From Mariniflexile maritimum (GTDB taxonomy: Bacteria > Bacteroidota > Bacteroidia > Flavobacteriales > Flavobacteriaceae), in the NCBI RefSeq assembly GCF_009746565.1, contig NZ_WRPN01000006.1, positions 62,001 through 126,000 on the forward strand: 64,000 nt of DNA, given 5' to 3'. Numbering within the stretch: the stretch's first letter is position 1; each line of letters opens with the position of its first letter. Position numbers and translations under genes: made by a program. Shown in pieces: positions 62,735 through 64,000 of the stretch. The notes under the pieces were generated by a model, which saw only the letters and a program-made list of their open reading frames with translations, was not told where the DNA came from and did not search any database.

Positions 62735-63235
62735 TTATTTCGTAATGATGTCTTCAATTTCCAGATTGTCAATCAGGTAATTTTCCAATGTTTGAGAGTT
62801 AAAACCATCATTAATTAAATGTATTTCCGATAGTTCTTCATCTGTAAAAAGCGATGCAAACTCATTGGTATCCAAATCTTCATTTAGGATATACTGTTCC
62901 AAACTGGCGGTTTCAATGGCGTCGATGGTTATAGGTTTGTTGGTGTTGAAAAACACATGGAACATTAAAAGAACGCTTGCGGCAACTAGGGATGCTGAAG
63001 CTATTTTTTGCCATGTAACCAGTTTGATAACCTTAACTTCTTTCTTTGAGTTTATGGTGTTGATGATGTTGTTTTCCAAGGTATCGAAATAAGCATCGGG
63101 TATTTCATGGCCCGATTTTGTTGCAAGCGATTTTAATTTGATATCGCACAGAATTTCGTTTTCCAACGTATCGAAATAACCTTTTGGAACTGTGAAACCG
63201 GTGTTTTTTATGGTATGTAATGTGTTTGTTTTCAT
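62735..63235 (-). CDS. Single-pass membrane protein with a duplicated N-terminal motif, candidate anti-sigma factor
   Basis: 166 residues, no family that I recognise firmly. A membrane segment (IASASLVAASVLLMFHVFF) lies near 77-95. Before it are two copies of a 17-residue motif: GFTVPKGYFDTLENEIL (13-29) and GHEIPDAYFDTLENNII (42-58), with YFDTLEN identical; the DNA of the repeats is also nearly identical, 87 bp apart. The C-terminal 70 residues are acidic. Its place between an ECF sigma gene and a Spy-like gene, and its single membrane pass with a cytoplasmic N-terminus, suggest an anti-sigma factor. It lacks a visible zinc anti-sigma motif. Confidence 0.6.
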   Translation of the reverse strand: MKTNTLHTIKNTGFTVPKGYFDTLENEILCDIKLKSLATKSGHEIPDAYFDTLENNIINTINSKKEVKVIKLVTWQKIASASLVAASVLLMFHVFFNTNKPITIDAIETASLEQYILNEDLDTNEFASLFTDEELSEIHLINDGFNSQTLENYLIDNLEIEDIITK

Positions 63236-63268
63236 CTTATTAATAAGACTTTATTTTTTATAAAAGGT

Positions 63269-63811
63269 TTAATTTTCGGTTAAATAGGCTTCAATTTTTT
63301 TAACGGCTATGTGGTAGGAAGCTTTGAGTGCGCCTTCGCTGGTTTCTAAAATTTCGCACATTTCGCTATATTTTAATTCCTGAAAATATCTCATGTTAAA
63401 TACCAATTGTTGCTTTTCGGGCAACATGGCAATGGCTTTTTGTAATTTAAGTTGAATGGCGTCGCCTTCAAAATATACGTCGGCACTTAATTTATTTACG
63501 GCCAGTGCCAAAACTTCTTCGCTGGTGACTTGAAAGCGTTTTGCTTGTTGGTTGATAAAGGTTATCGCTTCGTTGGTGGCAATGCGGTACATCCATGAAA
63601 ATAATTTACTGTCGCCCTTAAAGTTATGGATGTTGTTGTAAATTTTAATAAAGGTGTTTTGAAGCACATCGTCGGTATCGTCATGCGACTTTACCATATT
63701 GCGAATGTGCCAATACAAACGCTCTTTGTAAAGCGTTATTAAGGCTTTAAAGGCTTGTTCTTTATGGGTTTCCGATTTTAATTGTTCTAATAATTGTGTT
63801 TCGTCAATCAC
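63269..63811 (-). CDS. ECF-type RNA polymerase sigma factor
   Basis: A 180-residue sigma-70 family protein with regions 2 and 4 only: DDTDDVLQNTFIKIY near 43-57 and FSWMYRIATNEAITFI near 71-86 (region 2), QQLVFNMRYFQELKYSEMCEILETSEGALKASY near 135-167 (region 4, helix-turn-helix). No region 3 or region 1.1. It heads an operon with a candidate anti-sigma and a Spy-like periplasmic protein, so it probably answers an envelope stress signal. Confidence 0.92.
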   Translation of the reverse strand: MIDETQLLEQLKSETHKEQAFKALITLYKERLYWHIRNMVKSHDDTDDVLQNTFIKIYNNIHNFKGDSKLFSWMYRIATNEAITFINQQAKRFQVTSEEVLALAVNKLSADVYFEGDAIQLKLQKAIAMLPEKQQLVFNMRYFQELKYSEMCEILETSEGALKASYHIAVKKIEAYLTEN

Positions 63812-63911
63812 AAAACCAGTTTTAATTTAGACGGTTTAAATTACTAAAAGTTTAAAGGCGTTAGAAGAAAAATTTTCAAAAAATAACAAACACTTGAAAA
63901 TCAATTGATTG

Positions 63912-63919
63912 CAAAAATA
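63912..63919 (-). promoter_or_regulatory. Possible -10 element of the ECF sigma operon
   Basis: TATTTTTG on the - strand fits TAnnTTTG, about 100 bp before the sigma-factor start codon. No clear TTTG at the -33 position. Nothing else was seen in 63812-64000. Confidence 0.35.
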
Positions 63920-64000
63920 TAATCGATAAAATACACAATAAACACGATTAAATGCATTTTTTCTTGTGGATTATTGTTTTTTGTTATATGTTTGCTCCAG

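Overview
The window looks like chromosomal DNA of a member of the Bacteroidota, most likely a marine Flavobacteriaceae. The signs are a long polysaccharide-degradation operon rich in lipoproteins, two secreted proteins with C-terminal type IX secretion (T9SS) sorting domains, a fused CcoN-CcoO cytochrome oxidase subunit, the MarR/FadN-type fatty-acid operon common in the phylum, and repeated TAnnTTTG -10 elements, the promoter type of this phylum. No rRNA, tRNA, CRISPR array, transposase or phage gene was seen.

Region 1 (1-23510, + strand) is the tail of a polysaccharide utilization locus. Fourteen tightly packed genes encode seven exported enzymes (GH95, an MGH1-like hydrolase, GH78, a sialidase-propeller/TIM-barrel fusion, a GH67/115-like protein, two GH2 enzymes). 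They are followed by a non-phosphorylating L-fucose pathway: mutarotase, FucP permease, L-fucose dehydrogenase-type SDR, fuconolactonase, keto-deoxyfuconate dehydrogenase, diketo-acid hydrolase and a zinc alcohol dehydrogenase. The expected products are pyruvate and lactate. The enolase-family fuconate dehydratase and a SusC/SusD pair are not in view and should lie upstream if the locus is complete.

Region 2 (23550-36773) is a respiratory block. The cbb3 oxidase and its assembly genes (ccoI, ccoS, ccoNO, ccoQ, ccoP, ccoG, ccoH, a SafE-like gene) lie on the - strand. Beside them on the + strand are a PAS histidine kinase with the FixL heme-ligand pattern, a receiver-CRP fusion regulator, a universal stress protein and an FNR-like protein. 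Region 3 (36793-46622, - strand) holds an M1 peptidase, a MarR-headed beta-oxidation operon (fadN-like, thiolase, a decayed four-helix-bundle gene, acyl-CoA dehydrogenase) and an acyl-CoA synthetase. Region 4 (46817-55800, + strand) has pyruvate phosphate dikinase, a PL6 lyase with a T9SS domain, pyruvate formate-lyase, its activase and a formate channel. Region 5 (55918-63811, - strand) has purL, a secreted endonuclease, an RsmB-type methyltransferase and an ECF sigma operon.

The most interesting signal is regulatory. Five promoters (ccoS, ccoI, usp, ppdK, pflB) carry a dyad of the form TGAY-N4-RTCA, centred 28.5-29.5 bp upstream of the first base of the -10 element, the position expected for class II activation by a CRP/FNR protein. 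Two candidate regulators and a candidate oxygen-sensing kinase lie among these genes, suggesting a self-contained low-oxygen regulon linking high-affinity respiration to formate fermentation. Other notable items are a 74-bp palindromic repeat inserted in frame inside purL, a pflA gene with no usual start codon before its conserved N-terminus, and repeats filling the ccoG-ccoH gap.
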